Shown here: positions 8,227 through 16,094 of the stretch, piece by piece | Layout: each line of letters starts with the position of its first letter | How positions within the stretch are numbered: the stretch's first letter is position 1 | NCBI GenBank assembly: GCA_050184295.1 | Contig: JBFXAM010000065.1 | Coordinates: 1-24,638, forward strand | Direction of reading: 5' to 3' | Origin: JBFXAM01 sp050184295 | GTDB taxonomy: Bacteria > Planctomycetota > Phycisphaerae > UBA1845 > Fen-1342 | Length of the DNA: 24,638 bases | The notes under the pieces: generated by a model | The model's database searches: none | What the model was told of the DNA's origin: nothing | The model's input: the letters and a program-made list of their open reading frames with translations, nothing else | Program-made: the position numbers and the translations under genes

Positions 8227-8541
8227 TCAGAGATAGGGTGCGGCGCGGCGAACCGGTTCGAGCAAATCGCCCGCACCGTCCCGGTCGCACCAGCGTTCGA
8301 CGTCGGGCCTGCCGAGCTGATGCGCGTGGACGGCGATCCCGTCACAGGCGTCGTCGTGGTCGTTGCGGCGACGTCCGCGGCGCGACCCGCGGCGCTGAGT
8401 GATGAGCAGGTTCTCCGCTGCGCGGATGAACACGCCGCGGTCCCACGCGCGGCGTGCGATACGGCGCGAAAACCATGCCTGATCGTGCGCGTCGTCGACC
8501 AGCGTTTGCGTCGGCGTGACCAAGCCGAACACTCCAGGCAT
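8227..8541 (-). CDS. Small hypothetical protein coupled to hldE
   Basis: I do not recognise this 104-residue ORF. It begins MPGVFGLVTPTQTLVDDAHD and ends in a charged region (RRGRRRNDHDD, then CDRDGAGDLLEPVRRAAPYL). No membrane segment or signal is visible. Third codon positions are overwhelmingly G/C and codon choice resembles neighbouring genes, which favours real coding. Its stop lies two bases from the hldE ATG and overlaps the hldE ribosome-binding site, so translational coupling is likely. No clear ribosome-binding site precedes its own start. A role beside heptose activation is only suggested by position. Confidence 0.5.
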   Translation of the reverse strand: MPGVFGLVTPTQTLVDDAHDQAWFSRRIARRAWDRGVFIRAAENLLITQRRGSRRGRRRNDHDDACDGIAVHAHQLGRPDVERWCDRDGAGDLLEPVRRAAPYL

Positions 8542-8605
8542 GCTCGATGTGCGTTTGGGCCGCCGCCCGGGCGGAATCCGACCCCACGCACGATCCTGCC
8601 CGCGC

Positions 8606-8634
8606 AGTGTAAAGCGTTCCGCAGCCGACGGAAA
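8606..8634 (-). promoter_or_regulatory. Weak candidate promoter for the hldE unit
   Basis: On the minus strand TACACT (8611-8606) is a fair -10, with TTTCCG (8634-8629) 17 bases upstream as a poor -35. It would start transcription about 58 bases before the small ORF. It lies in the gap between the MFS stop and the hldE unit. Confidence 0.25.
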
Positions 8635-8711
8635 CGGGATCGGCGCGTCCGCGACGACCGTTCGCGCGTGTCGTGACGACGAGCCGGGGATCCGCGCGCG
8701 GCCAGGCGCGC

Positions 8712-10118
8712 TCACGCCGCGACGCTCTCGCTCCCCGCCGTCAGCGCCGTCCTTCGCCGCTCGGCGACGTGCGGACCGACCCAGGCGTAGACGATCGCCG
8801 CGAGCATGCCCAGGACCACCGCGGCGCCCCAGACGTACCCCGCGCCGCAGCGGGCAAGCACCAGCCCGCCGATCGGGGCGGCGAGTGTGTTCGCGCCCGA
8901 GAAGCTGACTCCGAAAATGCCCATGTAGCGGGCCCGCATGTGGACCGGGGCGAGATCGGCGACGATCGGCCCGACCAGCGGAACCTGGATCATCTCGCCC
9001 AGCGTCCAGATGACGACGCAGGCGGCAAACTGCCACGCCTCAAACGCCACCCCGTGCATGCCGACGCCGATGCCCGACAGCAGCGCCGCAGCGACGAGCC
9101 GGCGCGTGCGTCCCACGCCGCCGAGCCAGGTGGTCAGCGGCACTTGCAGCAACACGATCAGCCAGCCGTTGATCGCGATGATCCAGCCGTACGTGGACGG
9201 TCGAAAGCCGAGCTGTTGCAGATAGAGCGGAAACGTGGACATCGACTGCATGTAGAGCAGCGCGATCAGGAACGTCGCGAGGCAGAACGCAACAAACACG
9301 CGGTCGGCGAGGATGATCCGCAGGGCGGCGGCGAAACCCGGCCCGCGCGCCGCGGAGTCGGTGTGCGAAGCGTCATCTGCACGCGGCGGCGCAGCGGTCG
9401 TGTGCGCGACGCTCGCGCCCGGCGGCGCCCCGGCGGCGGCCGGCTTTGCATCCGCGGCGCGTGCGTCGCCGGCTCGACTGGTGTCTGCGGCGCCGTTCAC
9501 GGGCGCCGGCGTCGTCGAATGGGCGCGTCGTGTCGGCAAGGTCTCGGGGACGAAGAAGACCACGATCAACCCGTAGGCGCACGACGTCGCGGCGTCCACG
9601 AAGAAGATCGCCTGAAACGCGTGTTCGGCGAGCAGCCCGCCGATCATCGGTCCGCACGCGAATCCCAGATTGATGGAGACAAACAGCACGGCGAACGAGT
9701 ACTGGCGCTGCAATGGCGGCACGATGTCCGCCATCATCGCCTGCACGGCGGGGCGCAGCATTTCGCCCACGACGGCGAGCAGGAACACTCCGGCGAGAAA
9801 CAGCGGGGCGGTGCGGGCGAACGCGAGCAACACCATCACCGACGCGCCGCTGAAGAGCGACGTGAGCATCACGGCGCGCCGTCCGACTCGGTCGGCGAAG
9901 TGCCCGCCGAGCGTCTGCCCGACGACCGATCCGAGTCCGAAGGCGCCCATCGTGAGCGTGGCGAATTCGACGCGCTGGCCGAGCTGCTCCTTCATGTAGA
10001 TGGTCAGGAACGGGATCAGCAGCGTGCCGGCGCGGTTGATGAAAGTACCGAGACAGAGGATGTAGACCAGGCCCGGCAGTTGCAGATAGGGCGCGAACAT
10101 GAACACCCGCTCTCGCAT
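8712..10118 (-). CDS. MFS transporter, DHA1/MdtH-like
   Basis: A 468-residue inner-membrane transporter with about 12 hydrophobic segments in two halves. Motif A of the major facilitator superfamily is clear after TM2 (GGHFADRVGRRAV, 71-83). The C-terminal half resumes near 262 (GFAAALRIILADRVFVAFCL). The two halves are joined by a hydrophilic Ala/Pro/Thr/Asp loop of about 65 residues (195-260), longer than usual. Overall shape recalls drug-efflux members such as MdtH, but the substrate cannot be read from sequence. The 5' end is uncertain: MRERVF has no ribosome-binding site, and an internal ATG six codons later (MFAPYL) is possible. The in-frame extension upstream is antisense to the hydrolase gene and is not protein-like. 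It is divergent from the exported hydrolase at 10338, with a 219-base shared upstream region. Confidence 0.9.
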   Translation of the reverse strand: MRERVFMFAPYLQLPGLVYILCLGTFINRAGTLLIPFLTIYMKEQLGQRVEFATLTMGAFGLGSVVGQTLGGHFADRVGRRAVMLTSLFSGASVMVLLAFARTAPLFLAGVFLLAVVGEMLRPAVQAMMADIVPPLQRQYSFAVLFVSINLGFACGPMIGGLLAEHAFQAIFFVDAATSCAYGLIVVFFVPETLPTRRAHSTTPAPVNGAADTSRAGDARAADAKPAAAGAPPGASVAHTTAAPPRADDASHTDSAARGPGFAAALRIILADRVFVAFCLATFLIALLYMQSMSTFPLYLQQLGFRPSTYGWIIAINGWLIVLLQVPLTTWLGGVGRTRRLVAAALLSGIGVGMHGVAFEAWQFAACVVIWTLGEMIQVPLVGPIVADLAPVHMRARYMGIFGVSFSGANTLAAPIGGLVLARCGAGYVWGAAVVLGMLAAIVYAWVGPHVAERRRTALTAGSESVAA

Positions 10119-10337
10119 CGCGATCGCGCGACGAAGCGGGGGATGATAAGCGCGACGGTCGCGGCAAAGCGAGCCGGCCGCGCGGCGCGGGATCGCGGGC
10201 TCAAACCGACGGATCGACCGCGGCGCGGGTCGCGTCTGCGGCCGGTACACTCCCGGCACAGGGAACGCGGCGCGTCGGATCGGCGACGGGCGTCGACGAC
10301 GACTCGCCTGCGCACGTGTTCGGAAAGGCGGACGTCG

Positions 10338-11111
10338 ATGAATCGCATGCAATTGGCTTCGGCGGTTGCACTGGTGGCCGGCGGCGCGCTGGCCGGCGGA
10401 CTGGTCGTCAGCAACAGCACCACGCGGGTCGCGCTGGCCCAACCCAGCGCGGCGGCCGCGCCTTCGCCGACATGGGCGGCCGGCGGCAAGCGCGCGCGAT
10501 ACACGCCGGACAACTGTGTGTTCGCGCTCATCGACCACCAGACGGGGCTGATGAACCTGGTCGACAACGCGCCGCCGGTCGAGTTCAAGAACATGGTGCT
10601 CGCGCTCGCGAAGACCGCGAAGCTGCACGGCGTGCCGGTCGTGATCACGACCAGTGCCGAGACGGGCCCGAACGGTCCGTTCCTGCCCGAGGTGCTGCAA
10701 CTGCTTCCGGACGCACCGCTGATCTCGCGGCCGGGGCAGATCAACGCGTGGGAAAACGCCGACTTCGTCGCCGCCATTCACAAGACCGGCCGCAAGAAGA
10801 TCGTGATGTCTGGCATCACGACCGATGTCTGCGTGGCGTTCGCGGCATTGTCGGCGCTCGATGCCGGCTTCGAGGTCTACGTCGTCGTCGACGCGTCCGG
10901 GTCGATGAACACCGACACGCAGAACGCCGCGATCCTCCGCATGGCGAGCGCCGGCGCGACGATCGGCACGTGGTTCGGCATCGCCTGCGAACTGCTGTAT
11001 GACTGGCGGAACCCGGCCGGCGCCGGCAGCGCGCAGCTGTTCATCGAGCACATGCCCGCGTACGCCGAGGTCTTCGCGAGCCACCAGGCGCAGGCCGCGG
11101 GCCGGAAGTAG
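10338..11111 (+). CDS. Exported YcaC-like isochorismatase-family hydrolase
   Basis: A 257-residue cysteine-hydrolase-fold protein. Residues 1-35 are a signal sequence or anchor (MNRMQLASAVALVAGGALAGG, with possible cleavage after VALA), unlike cytosolic E. coli YcaC. The body aligns from memory along the whole of YcaC: IDHQTGLM carries the nucleophile-activating Asp, ETGPNGPFLPEV and PGQINAWENADF follow, then ITTDVCVAFAALSA with the catalytic Cys, DASGSMN, and TWFGIACELLYDWRN near the end. The natural substrate of YcaC is unknown, so hydrolase activity on an amide or similar bond is inferred only. The chosen ATG has AAGGCGG about 8-14 bases upstream. Longer in-frame extension upstream is antisense to the MFS gene and is rejected. 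Confidence 0.92.
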   Translation: MNRMQLASAVALVAGGALAGGLVVSNSTTRVALAQPSAAAAPSPTWAAGGKRARYTPDNCVFALIDHQTGLMNLVDNAPPVEFKNMVLALAKTAKLHGVPVVITTSAETGPNGPFLPEVLQLLPDAPLISRPGQINAWENADFVAAIHKTGRKKIVMSGITTDVCVAFAALSALDAGFEVYVVVDASGSMNTDTQNAAILRMASAGATIGTWFGIACELLYDWRNPAGAGSAQLFIEHMPAYAEVFASHQAQAAGRK

Positions 11112-11198
11112 CCGCCGCGCGCTGCGCAGCGTCGCGGGCGCGGCGTCGTGAGGCGGTCGCGACGTCGCCGCCGGTCGGCTCCCCATCGCGGCCGGAGT

Positions 11199-12671
11199 TC
11201 AGAGGCGCGCCGCGATGGCGCGGAAGTGATATCCGCGGATGGCAAGTTCGACGGCCTCGGGAAAGGCCCGGTGGTTCGAAAGCCACGCGCGGAACAGGAA
11301 GCTCCAGTAGTGCCGGCGCCCGGATGCCCGCGCGCCGATCACCCAGAACGAGCGGAGGAACGCGAGCACGTCGGCGGCGCGAATCCGCGCGCGGACTCTC
11401 GTCGGGCGGTAATCACGGAGAAACGTCAGCACGCGCTGGTAGTACACCCGCGGCTCGTAGAGATGTTTGACGAGCCGGCGATAGCCTTCGCTCAGCACCC
11501 GCGCGTCCATGGTCGGCACGAAGTTGACCGCGGCGTCGAGATTGTTTCCCGTGCTGGCCCCGACGATCCGCTGCTCCTCTGTCAGCCGCGCGAACAGCCG
11601 CGTGCCGGGCAGCGCGGTGAGCATCCCGACCATCGCCGTCACCACGCCGGACTCGCGGATGAACCGGCGCTGCTGCTCGAAGATCTCCGGCCGGTCGCTG
11701 TCGAATCCCACGATGAAGCCCGCCATGACTTGCAGGCCCGCGTTGTGGATCTTGCGCACGGCGGCGACCAGATCGCGCCTGGTGTTCTGCACCTTGCCGC
11801 ATTCGAGCAGGCTGGCCGCCTGCGGGCTCTCGATTCCGACGAACACGTTCTTGAAGCCGGCGCGAACCATGAGATCGAGCAGTTCCGCGTCGTCGACGAG
11901 GTTGATCGACGCTTCGGTGGTGAAGGTGAGCTTCTCGCGGGTCTGGGCGCGCCAGTCGATCACGGCGCGCAGCACCCTCTTGGTCTTCGCCCGGTTGCCG
12001 ATGAAGTTGTCGTCGACGACGAACACGCCGCCCTTCCACCCCGTCGCGAGAACCGCTTCCAACTCCTGAATCACCTGCGCCGGCGTCTTGACGCGCGGTA
12101 CGCGCCCGTACACCGCAGTGATGTCGCAGAACTCGCAGTCGAACGGACAACCCCGCGACGTCTGGATCGACAGCGTCAGGTAGTTGCGAACGTCGATCAG
12201 ATCCCAGCGCGGCCGCGGCGTCTTCGTCACGTCAGGCTTGCCGCGCGCCTCGTAGCGGGGCTTTGCGCGGCCGGCGGCCAGGTCCGCGACCAGCTCGGCC
12301 ATCAAGTCCTCGGCCTCGCCGACGACACACGTCGTGACCTCCGGGAACCGCTCCGCGCCGGTGGTGAAGAGCGGACCGCCCGCGACCACCGGCTTGTCGG
12401 CCGCGCGGCATCTCGAAATCACTTCGCGCACCGAGGCTTCGTGCACGATCATCGCCGAGAGAAAGACGGCGTCCGCCCAGTCGAGGTCCGCGTCGGACAG
12501 GCCGCGGACGTTCAGGTCGACCAGCCGCAGGTTCCAGCTCTGCGGCAGCATCGCGGCGACGGTGAGCAACCCGAGCGGCGGAAACGCACTCTTTCGCCCG
12601 ACGATGCGCAGGACGTGCGAGAAGCTCCAGAACGTGGCGGGCGTTCGCGGCGAGACGAGCAGGATGTTCAT
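11199..12671 (-). CDS. B12-binding-domain radical SAM protein (DUF4070 type)
   Basis: A 490-residue enzyme that would bind a 4Fe-4S cluster and S-adenosylmethionine. Residues 1-135 form a cobalamin-binding-like Rossmann domain (MNILLVSPRTPATFWSF, PPLGLLTVAAML, VVAGGPLF, VVGEAEDLM). No DxHxxG motif is visible, as in several cobalamin-dependent radical SAM groups. The radical SAM core has C175-x3-C179-x2-C182 (GCPFDCEFCDI), then VDDNF at 219-223 and GIESPQ at 279-284. The C-terminal portion resembles the DUF4070 extension. Relatives I recall include the hopanoid C2-methylase HpnP, so a methylase or related role on a lipid is possible but not shown. The ATG has GAAG about 11 bases before it. It is divergent from padR. 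Confidence 0.9.
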   Translation of the reverse strand: MNILLVSPRTPATFWSFSHVLRIVGRKSAFPPLGLLTVAAMLPQSWNLRLVDLNVRGLSDADLDWADAVFLSAMIVHEASVREVISRCRAADKPVVAGGPLFTTGAERFPEVTTCVVGEAEDLMAELVADLAAGRAKPRYEARGKPDVTKTPRPRWDLIDVRNYLTLSIQTSRGCPFDCEFCDITAVYGRVPRVKTPAQVIQELEAVLATGWKGGVFVVDDNFIGNRAKTKRVLRAVIDWRAQTREKLTFTTEASINLVDDAELLDLMVRAGFKNVFVGIESPQAASLLECGKVQNTRRDLVAAVRKIHNAGLQVMAGFIVGFDSDRPEIFEQQRRFIRESGVVTAMVGMLTALPGTRLFARLTEEQRIVGASTGNNLDAAVNFVPTMDARVLSEGYRRLVKHLYEPRVYYQRVLTFLRDYRPTRVRARIRAADVLAFLRSFWVIGARASGRRHYWSFLFRAWLSNHRAFPEAVELAIRGYHFRAIAARL

Positions 12672-12837
12672 GCGTCGATCTTCATGCGGCGTGCCAAGCG
12701 GGGCCACGGAGCGAGACGGGCGCTCCATCCGCGAATCATACGGCGGTCGAGGCCGCGGCGGAAGCACGGCGACGGATGTCAGCATCCGTGCGGGCGCAGT
12801 CCGCCTGGAACGATCCGCGCGAAAGTCCAAGCCGGGC

Positions 12838-12873
12838 TTGACGCGCCGGGCCTTTTATTCTATTACTAGAATA
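12838..12873 (+). promoter_or_regulatory. padR promoter with overlapping palindromic operator
   Basis: TTGACG (12838-12843) and TATTAC (12861-12866) are spaced by 17 bases. An 18-base palindrome, TATTCTA-TTAC-TAGAATA (12856-12873), covers the -10 and the first base of the start codon. Transcription predicted about 7 bases after the -10 would begin at the ATG itself. AT-richness here stands out sharply from the surroundings. PadR regulators commonly autorepress through palindromes over their own promoter, so this is a probable autoregulatory site. Confidence 0.65.
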
Positions 12874-13430
12874 TGAGCGTCAAGCACCTGACCGACGCGG
12901 AGCTGCTGCTGTTGGGGCTGGTCGCCGAAATGCCCCGGCATGGCTACGAGCTCGATCAGGTGATCGAGCAACGCGGCATGCGCGAGTGGACGCAGATCGG
13001 CTTTTCGTCGATCTACTTCGTGCTCGGCCGGCTACAGAAGCTCGGGCTCGTGACGGCGAAGAAGCCGGCCGGGGCCCGCGCGGGCGCCAAGGCCCGCAAG
13101 GTCTACACCGTCACGCCGGCCGGCCGCCGGGCGTTGGTCGCGCAGACGATCGCGGCGCTGCGCGCCGTTCGACCCGCGCATTCGTCGGTCCTGCTGGGGA
13201 TGCTCAACTGGCCCGCATTGAAGCGCGACCAAGCGCTGCGGGCGTTGGAAGCGCGCCGCGCCGCGATCGCCGCGGAGCGGGCGCGACTCGGCGAGATTCA
13301 GGTCGAGCAGCAGCCGCTGCCGGACTATGTGGAAGCGTTGTTCGAGTACTCGCTGGGCCAGTTGCGCGCCGAGGCGGAATGGGTTGCACAGACGCTGGAT
13401 TACATGACCGCCAAACCCTGGCTTGAATGA
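12873..13430 (+). CDS. PadR-family transcriptional regulator
   Basis: A 185-residue DNA-binding repressor. The N-terminal winged helix-turn-helix spans about 5-90: LLLLGLVAEMPRHGYELDQVI, then GFSSIYFVLGRLQKLGLVTAKK, with the wing ending YTVTPAGRRAL. The C-terminal region (about 95-175) is helical and contains the usual dimer and ligand helices, including LPDYVEALFEYSLGQL. No ribosome-binding site precedes the ATG, which fits the leaderless transcript predicted from the promoter. Its stop overlaps or nearly meets the next gene, a GyrI-like ligand-binding protein, so the two are co-expressed. Likely target: its own operon. Confidence 0.95.
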   Translation: MSVKHLTDAELLLLGLVAEMPRHGYELDQVIEQRGMREWTQIGFSSIYFVLGRLQKLGLVTAKKPAGARAGAKARKVYTVTPAGRRALVAQTIAALRAVRPAHSSVLLGMLNWPALKRDQALRALEARRAAIAAERARLGEIQVEQQPLPDYVEALFEYSLGQLRAEAEWVAQTLDYMTAKPWLE

Positions 13431-13441
13431 AGGATCCGAAC

Positions 13442-14059
13442 ATGAACGAGTCCGACCTGAAGGCCAGACTGAAAGAGTTGTACTTGCCGCCGGCGGACGA
13501 CTTCGTCCTCGTGGACGTGCCGGATCTGCGCTATGTCATGATCGACGGGCGCGGCGCCGCGGATCGCACCGCCCTCGACCACGCCGTCAAGTGGCTCTTC
13601 GCCGCGATCTACCCGCTCAAGCGCGTCGCCCGCGAGCGCATGCAACGCAACTTCGTCGAGCCGCCGCTCGAAGGCCTTTGGTGGGCCGACGACCTGCTGG
13701 ACTTCATGCAAGCCCACCGCGACAAGCTCATTTGGCGGATGATGATCGTCTACGAGCCCGACTGGTTGACGCCGGACATGTTCCGCGACGGCGTCGACGC
13801 GGCGAAGGCGCGCCTGGGCGAGCCCCCACCCGGGCTGCGACTGGAAAGCTACCACGAAGGCCTCAGCGTGCAGATCATGCACGTCGGCCCCCCGAGCGCG
13901 ATCGCCAGCACGCTCGCCCGGCTGCACCGGGAGTTCCTCCCGGCGCACCACCTGGTTCCCAACGGACGGCACCACGAAATCTACCTGACCGATCCGAACC
14001 GCGTAGCGCCCGACAAGATGAAGACGGTGCTGCGCCAGCCCGTGCTCAGGTCGCAATAA
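13442..14059 (+). CDS. GyrI-like small-molecule-binding domain protein
   Basis: A 205-residue cytosolic protein of the GyrI-like/SRPBCC-adjacent ligand-binding family. Recognisable parts are VDVPDLRYVMIDGRG, the long central WLFAAIYPLKRVARE, PLEGLWWADD, KLIWRMMIVYEPDWLTPDMF, YHEGLSVQIMHVGPPS and GRHHEIYLTDPNRVAPDKMKTVLRQPV. Such proteins bind hydrophobic or cationic compounds, and some have hydrolase activity. The ATG at 13442 is preferred because AGGA (13431-13434) precedes it by 7 bases. A second ATG at 13427 overlaps the padR stop as ATGA and would add MKDPN; coupling is possible either way. Pairing with PadR suggests it sequesters or processes the regulator's ligand. Confidence 0.9.
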   Translation: MNESDLKARLKELYLPPADDFVLVDVPDLRYVMIDGRGAADRTALDHAVKWLFAAIYPLKRVARERMQRNFVEPPLEGLWWADDLLDFMQAHRDKLIWRMMIVYEPDWLTPDMFRDGVDAAKARLGEPPPGLRLESYHEGLSVQIMHVGPPSAIASTLARLHREFLPAHHLVPNGRHHEIYLTDPNRVAPDKMKTVLRQPVLRSQ

Positions 14060-14350
14060 GAGGAGCGCCGCGCGGTTCGGTCCCGGCCTTGCCGATCGTC
14101 TGCCCGCGAGTCGTCGTACGGCGAGCGAGGGCCGCACCGCCAGGCTGGCGCTCGCGCGGCGTTGAGCCGGCGCAACGCCAAGGCAAGGCGCCGCCAAGCG
14201 AACGGCTCGGGGAGCGGAGAACGCCCCGGTCGCCCCGATGAGCCGCGTGGCGACTCGCGGCGACTCGCGTTCTGTCGAGCAGTCCCGAGCGCGGTGACCG
14301 GCGGAGGCGTCTACCGACGCCGGGACCGAGGCGCCGTTCGCGGCGCGGTG

Positions 14351-15061
14351 CTACGTCGGCGAAGGCGCCCGGCGGTGTGCCGGCGAGTTCGATCGGACGC
14401 GTTGCCCACGTCCCGGCTCGCTTTGCTGGCGGACCAGCCAACGGACGACGGGCTCGATTCCGCGCAGCCAGTGGTCGACCAGCATTCGCTCCGCGAGTTC
14501 AAGTTCCCCCCTCCGCAGCAATCGGACGATCTCGCGATGCTCGGCGTGCGAGACGAGCACGTCCCCTGCGTCCCGCCAGTACGCCAGGTCGTAGCGGCGT
14601 ACGGCCGCGAGCAGGCTTTCGATGATGTCCAGCAGCCGGCGATTCGGGCAGCGCGCGATCAGCAGGGCATGCCAGTTTCGATCGAAATCGAAGAGCCGGC
14701 GGGCGCGCCGGGGCGCGCGGCGGATCCGATCGTTAATCCGGTTCAGCGCGTCCAGGTCTTCGCGCGGCGGCACACCGGCCAGCCGCAGCGCCAGGCCGTC
14801 AAGCGTCGCGAGGATCGTGTAGGCGTCCTCGGCGTCGCGGGCGTCCAACGGGGGGACGGCGAAGCCGCGTCCCGCCGCCGACTCGAGCAGGCCGCGGCCC
14901 TCGAGCGCGAACAGCGCCTCCCGCAGGGGGCTGCGGCTGACCCGAAACTCGCGCGCCAGCGTCGGCTCGCTGATCGCCGCGCAGGGCGCCAGGCGGCCGT
15001 GGAGGATGCGCTCCTGCAAGGCCGTCACGAGGTCGAGTCGGAGCGGTCGGCGTTCGATCAT
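14351..15061 (-). CDS. GntR-family regulator, FadR/FCD type
   Basis: A 236-residue regulator. The GntR winged helix-turn-helix is at about 8-72 (LVTALQERILHGRL, SEPTLAREFRVSRSPLREALFALEGRGLLE, then GRGFAVPPL). The FCD ligand domain is at about 75-215, with likely metal-binding residues in FDRNWHALLIARCPNRRLL (Asp127, His131), SHAEHREIVRLL (His172/His175) and VDHWLRG (His197). FCD members usually sense carboxylic or sugar acids. The C-terminal 20 residues are Arg/Ser/Pro-rich. The ATG has AGGA 8 bases upstream; an in-frame extension runs through the operators and is rejected. It faces away from the Tat-ankyrin gene, with two operators in the shared gap, so both promoters are likely under its control. 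Confidence 0.93.
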   Translation of the reverse strand: MIERRPLRLDLVTALQERILHGRLAPCAAISEPTLAREFRVSRSPLREALFALEGRGLLESAAGRGFAVPPLDARDAEDAYTILATLDGLALRLAGVPPREDLDALNRINDRIRRAPRRARRLFDFDRNWHALLIARCPNRRLLDIIESLLAAVRRYDLAYWRDAGDVLVSHAEHREIVRLLRRGELELAERMLVDHWLRGIEPVVRWLVRQQSEPGRGQRVRSNSPAHRRAPSPT

Positions 15062-15078
15062 GCGCGGCGTCCTTTTCA

Positions 15079-15119
15079 ATTCTGTCGACAGTATACAGAT
15101 TCTGTCGACAATATGACAG
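15079..15119. promoter_or_regulatory. Twin TGTCGACA operators, 20 bp apart
   Basis: ATTCTGTCGACA occurs at 15079-15090 and again at 15099-15110, followed each time by a TAT-containing 8-9 base segment ending CAG. Each has a TGTCGACA palindrome, and the first extends to CTGTCGACAG. FCD-type GntR proteins bind TTGTxxACAA-like palindromes, so these fit the adjacent regulator. The 20-base spacing puts both on one face of the helix. A TATACT hexamer on the minus strand, between the two palindromes, may be the regulator's -10. Confidence 0.7.
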
Positions 15120-15234
15120 CGGTACGCTACGCTGGGCACGGATCCCGGTCGGTGTTCCGCGCGGGGATGCGCCGGACCCGCCCGTCATGCCGCCGGGAAC
15201 TTCGCGGGCCGGCCCATCGCTCCAGGAGCGCAGC

Positions 15235-16056
15235 ATGAAGCTCTCACGACGTGCCTTTCTGACGGCGGCCCCCGGCGCGTGTGCCGCGGCGAGCATTTTC
15301 GGCGGCGGCACGCTGAGCCGCGCGTCGGGCGCGGCCGGCGGGCCCGCCGACAACGACGCTTGGCCGGAGTTTCCGCGCCAGAAGCCCGAATGGGTCCGAA
15401 CGATGGTCGGCGTCTGTCACCGCGACGTCGACCGCGCCCGGGAGCTGCTCGACAAACATCCGGCCCTGGTGAACGCCACGTGGGACTGGGGGTTCGGCGA
15501 CTTCGAAACCGCGCTGGGCGCCGCTGCCCATACCGGCCGGCGAAACATCGCGGAGCTGCTCCTCGAACGCGGCGCGCGGCTCGACCTCTTCGCGGCCGCG
15601 ATGTTGGGGCAGACGCAGACTGTGAAAACGATGATCGCCGCCGCTCCCGGTATCCAGCGAAGTCCCGGTCCCCACGGCATCACGCTGTTGGCGCATGCGC
15701 GCGCCGGCGGCGAGGCCGCTGCGCAGGTCTGCGCTTACCTGGAGAGCCTCGGCGACGCCGACTCCAAGCCGAAGACCGAACCGCTCACCGACGAGCAGAA
15801 GCAGTCCTGCACCGGGCGATTCCAAAGTCCCGCCCGCGGCGCGAGCGTCGTGGAAACCAGCATCAATCAGAACGGGGACTTGATCATCAAGGTGAACGGC
15901 GAACAGTCCGGCGTACTGCGCCACGCCGGAAATCACACCTTCTTCCCGGCGGGGGCGCCGGCGGTGCGAGTCACGTTTAACAACACCGGTTCCGGAATGA
16001 ACTCGCTGGCAATTGTCGATCACGTTCTCGTGCTCGACGCATTGCGGATTCCCTAG
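15235..16056 (+). CDS. Tat-exported ankyrin-repeat protein
   Basis: A 273-residue exported protein. The twin-arginine signal SRRAFLTAAPG (4-14) precedes a small-residue region up to about 35. Ankyrin-like helix pairs span about 60-172 (VDRARELLDKHPALVN, ETALGAAAHTGRRNIAELLLERGARLD, GITLLAHARAGGE). The C-terminal 85 residues form a beta-rich segment (GRFQSPA, DLIIKVNGEQ, HTFFPAGAPAVRVTFNN) that recalls DUF3471-type domains. No catalytic residues are evident, so a binding role outside the cytoplasm is inferred; Tat export suggests it folds before export. AGGAG lies 6 bases before the ATG. It lies 38 bases upstream of the dioxygenase, and faces the GntR regulator. Confidence 0.88.
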   Translation: MKLSRRAFLTAAPGACAAASIFGGGTLSRASGAAGGPADNDAWPEFPRQKPEWVRTMVGVCHRDVDRARELLDKHPALVNATWDWGFGDFETALGAAAHTGRRNIAELLLERGARLDLFAAAMLGQTQTVKTMIAAAPGIQRSPGPHGITLLAHARAGGEAAAQVCAYLESLGDADSKPKTEPLTDEQKQSCTGRFQSPARGASVVETSINQNGDLIIKVNGEQSGVLRHAGNHTFFPAGAPAVRVTFNNTGSGMNSLAIVDHVLVLDALRIP

Positions 16057-16094
16057 CTTTGGCGCTGGTACGCACTTGCGACGGAGACCGAACT

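Noticed and set aside
7100..8236. 378-residue plus-strand open frame
   Set aside because: Antisense to hldE and without recognisable domains.
8673..10337. N-terminal extension of the YcaC-like hydrolase to 812 residues
   Set aside because: It is antisense to the MFS gene and low in complexity; a signal peptide and ribosome-binding site occur at 10338.
11148..12869. 573-residue plus-strand open frame
   Set aside because: Antisense to the radical SAM gene, which has all family motifs on the minus strand.
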